Shown here: piece by piece, positions 62,806 to 64,000 of the stretch
How the letters are laid out: each line of letters starts with the position of its first letter
Numbering within the stretch: position 1 is the first letter of the stretch
NCBI GenBank assembly: GCA_902578255.1
Contig: CACHCH010000004.1
Coordinates: 1-64,000 of the forward strand
Length of the DNA: 64,000 bases
From: an uncultured Pelagibacteraceae bacterium
Lineage (GTDB): Bacteria; Pseudomonadota; Alphaproteobacteria; Pelagibacterales; Pelagibacteraceae
Reading direction: 5' to 3'
Notes under the pieces: model-generated
Seen by the model: the letters and a program-made list of their open reading frames with translations, nothing else
Databases searched by the model: none
What the model was told of the DNA's origin: nothing
Program-made: the position numbers and the translations under genes

Positions 62806-64000
62806 ATGTCAGAAAAATTTCAAGCAGTAGTAATTGGTGGTGGACCTGGTGGATATGTTTGTGCGATTAGACTTTCTCAATTAGGATTGAAAACAGCATG
62901 TATAGAATCTAGAGGTTCTTTAGGAGGCACCTGCTTAAATATTGGCTGTATACCATCAAAGAGTTTGTTAAATTTATCTGAGGAATTTCATAAAGTTAAG
63001 GGATTGGCTAACAAAGGAATAGAAGTAGGAGATGTTAAGCTAAACCTTAATAAAATGATGAAAAGTAAAGATAAAGCTGTAACTGTTCTAACAAAAGGGG
63101 TTGAATTTTTATTTAAGAAAAACAAAGTAACTTATTTCAAAGGTTATGGTAGTTTCAAAACTCAAAACGAAATTTCAATTAAAGATAATGAAAATAAAGA
63201 GACTATTATACAGTCTGAAAAAACTATAATAGCAACAGGATCTGTAGCTACTTCATTACCAGGAATTGAAATTGATGAGCAAAAAATAGTTTCTTCGACT
63301 GGTGCATTAAAGCTTGAAAAAGTTCCAAATAAAATGGTTGTTGTGGGCGGCGGTTATATTGGATTAGAAATGGGATCGGTTTGGTCAAGACTGGGTTCTG
63401 AAGTACAGGTGGTAGAGTTTTTAGATCACATCACACCAGGTATGGATAAAGAAATATCCTCAGAATTTATGAAAATTCTAAAGAAACAAGGCATTAAGTT
63501 TAATATGCAAAATAAAGTTGAAAAAATTAAAAAAAATAAATCTGGAGTAACAGTATCCACTGTAGATAAAGAAGGAAATAAAAATGATTTAGATTGTGAT
63601 GTAGTTTTAATTTCTGTTGGTAGGAAGGCAAATACTGAGGGCTTAAATTTAGAAACTGTTGGAGTTGAACTGGACGATAGAAAAAGAATTAAAACTGATA
63701 AATCATTTAAAACAAATTTAGAGAATATATATGCAATTGGTGATGTAATATCAGGACCCATGCTTGCTCATAAAGCTGAAGATGAAGGTATTGCTGTTGC
63801 TGAAAACATTGCAGGACAATCAGGGCATGTCAATTATGATACTATTCCAGGTGTTGTATATACCACACCAGAAGTTGCAGCGATTGGTAAAACAGAGGAA
63901 CAATTAAAAGATTCTAAAATAAAATATAAAGTTGGAAAATTTTCATTTATGGCTAATTCAAGAGCTAAAGCTATTGATGATGCAGAAGGATTTGTGAAAA
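62806..64000 (+). CDS. lpdA: Dihydrolipoyl dehydrogenase (partial, runs off window; absent from supplied ORF track)
   Basis: MSEKFQAVVIGGGPGGYVCAIRLSQLGLKTACIESRGSLGGTCLNIGCIPSK; GGGYIGLEMGSVW; AIGDVISGPMLAHKAEDEG. Confidence 0.96.
   Translation, partial: MSEKFQAVVIGGGPGGYVCAIRLSQLGLKTACIESRGSLGGTCLNIGCIPSKSLLNLSEEFHKVKGLANKGIEVGDVKLNLNKMMKSKDKAVTVLTKGVEFLFKKNKVTYFKGYGSFKTQNEISIKDNENKETIIQSEKTIIATGSVATSLPGIEIDEQKIVSSTGALKLEKVPNKMVVVGGGYIGLEMGSVWSRLGSEVQVVEFLDHITPGMDKEISSEFMKILKKQGIKFNMQNKVEKIKKNKSGVTVSTVDKEGNKNDLDCDVVLISVGRKANTEGLNLETVGVELDDRKRIKTDKSFKTNLENIYAIGDVISGPMLAHKAEDEGIAVAENIAGQSGHVNYDTIPGVVYTTPEVAAIGKTEEQLKDSKIKYKVGKFSFMANSRAKAIDDAEGFVK

Noticed and set aside
1-64000. CRISPR arrays, tRNA/rRNA genes, transposases, phage genes, toxin-antitoxin or defence systems
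   Set aside because: None seen on reading both strands and the ORF list; not claimed.

Overview
This 64 kb window is AT-rich, very densely coded bacterial chromosome. Gene content, spacing and the DMSP/TCA block look like a SAR11/Pelagibacterales-type alphaproteobacterium; the taxon is my inference. I found no rRNA, tRNA, CRISPR array, transposase or prophage. From left to right it contains: a secreted FG-GAP/ASPIC protein pair; a photolyase-like gene with unusual domain order; argG; the cytochrome c maturation genes ccmCDEFGH; a PagL-like gene; a 2-hydroxyacid oxidation cluster with tandem lldD-like paralogs; an ABC importer with two ATPases carrying complementary degenerate motifs; an HpxW-like Ntn hydrolase; a Tat-type TRAP transporter plus amidase; ftsY/dapF; and a co-directional run of about 26 kb (ffh-rpsP-trmD-rplS-leuCDB-dmdC/B-hydrolase-dmdA-asd-sdhCDAB-mmsA-mdh-sucCD-sucAB-lpd) whose largest gap is about 35 nt. 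The non-coding signals most worth checking are a three-hairpin leader in front of ffh, a 14-bp inverted repeat upstream of ccmC, and two different hairpins just downstream of the two solute-binding protein genes.
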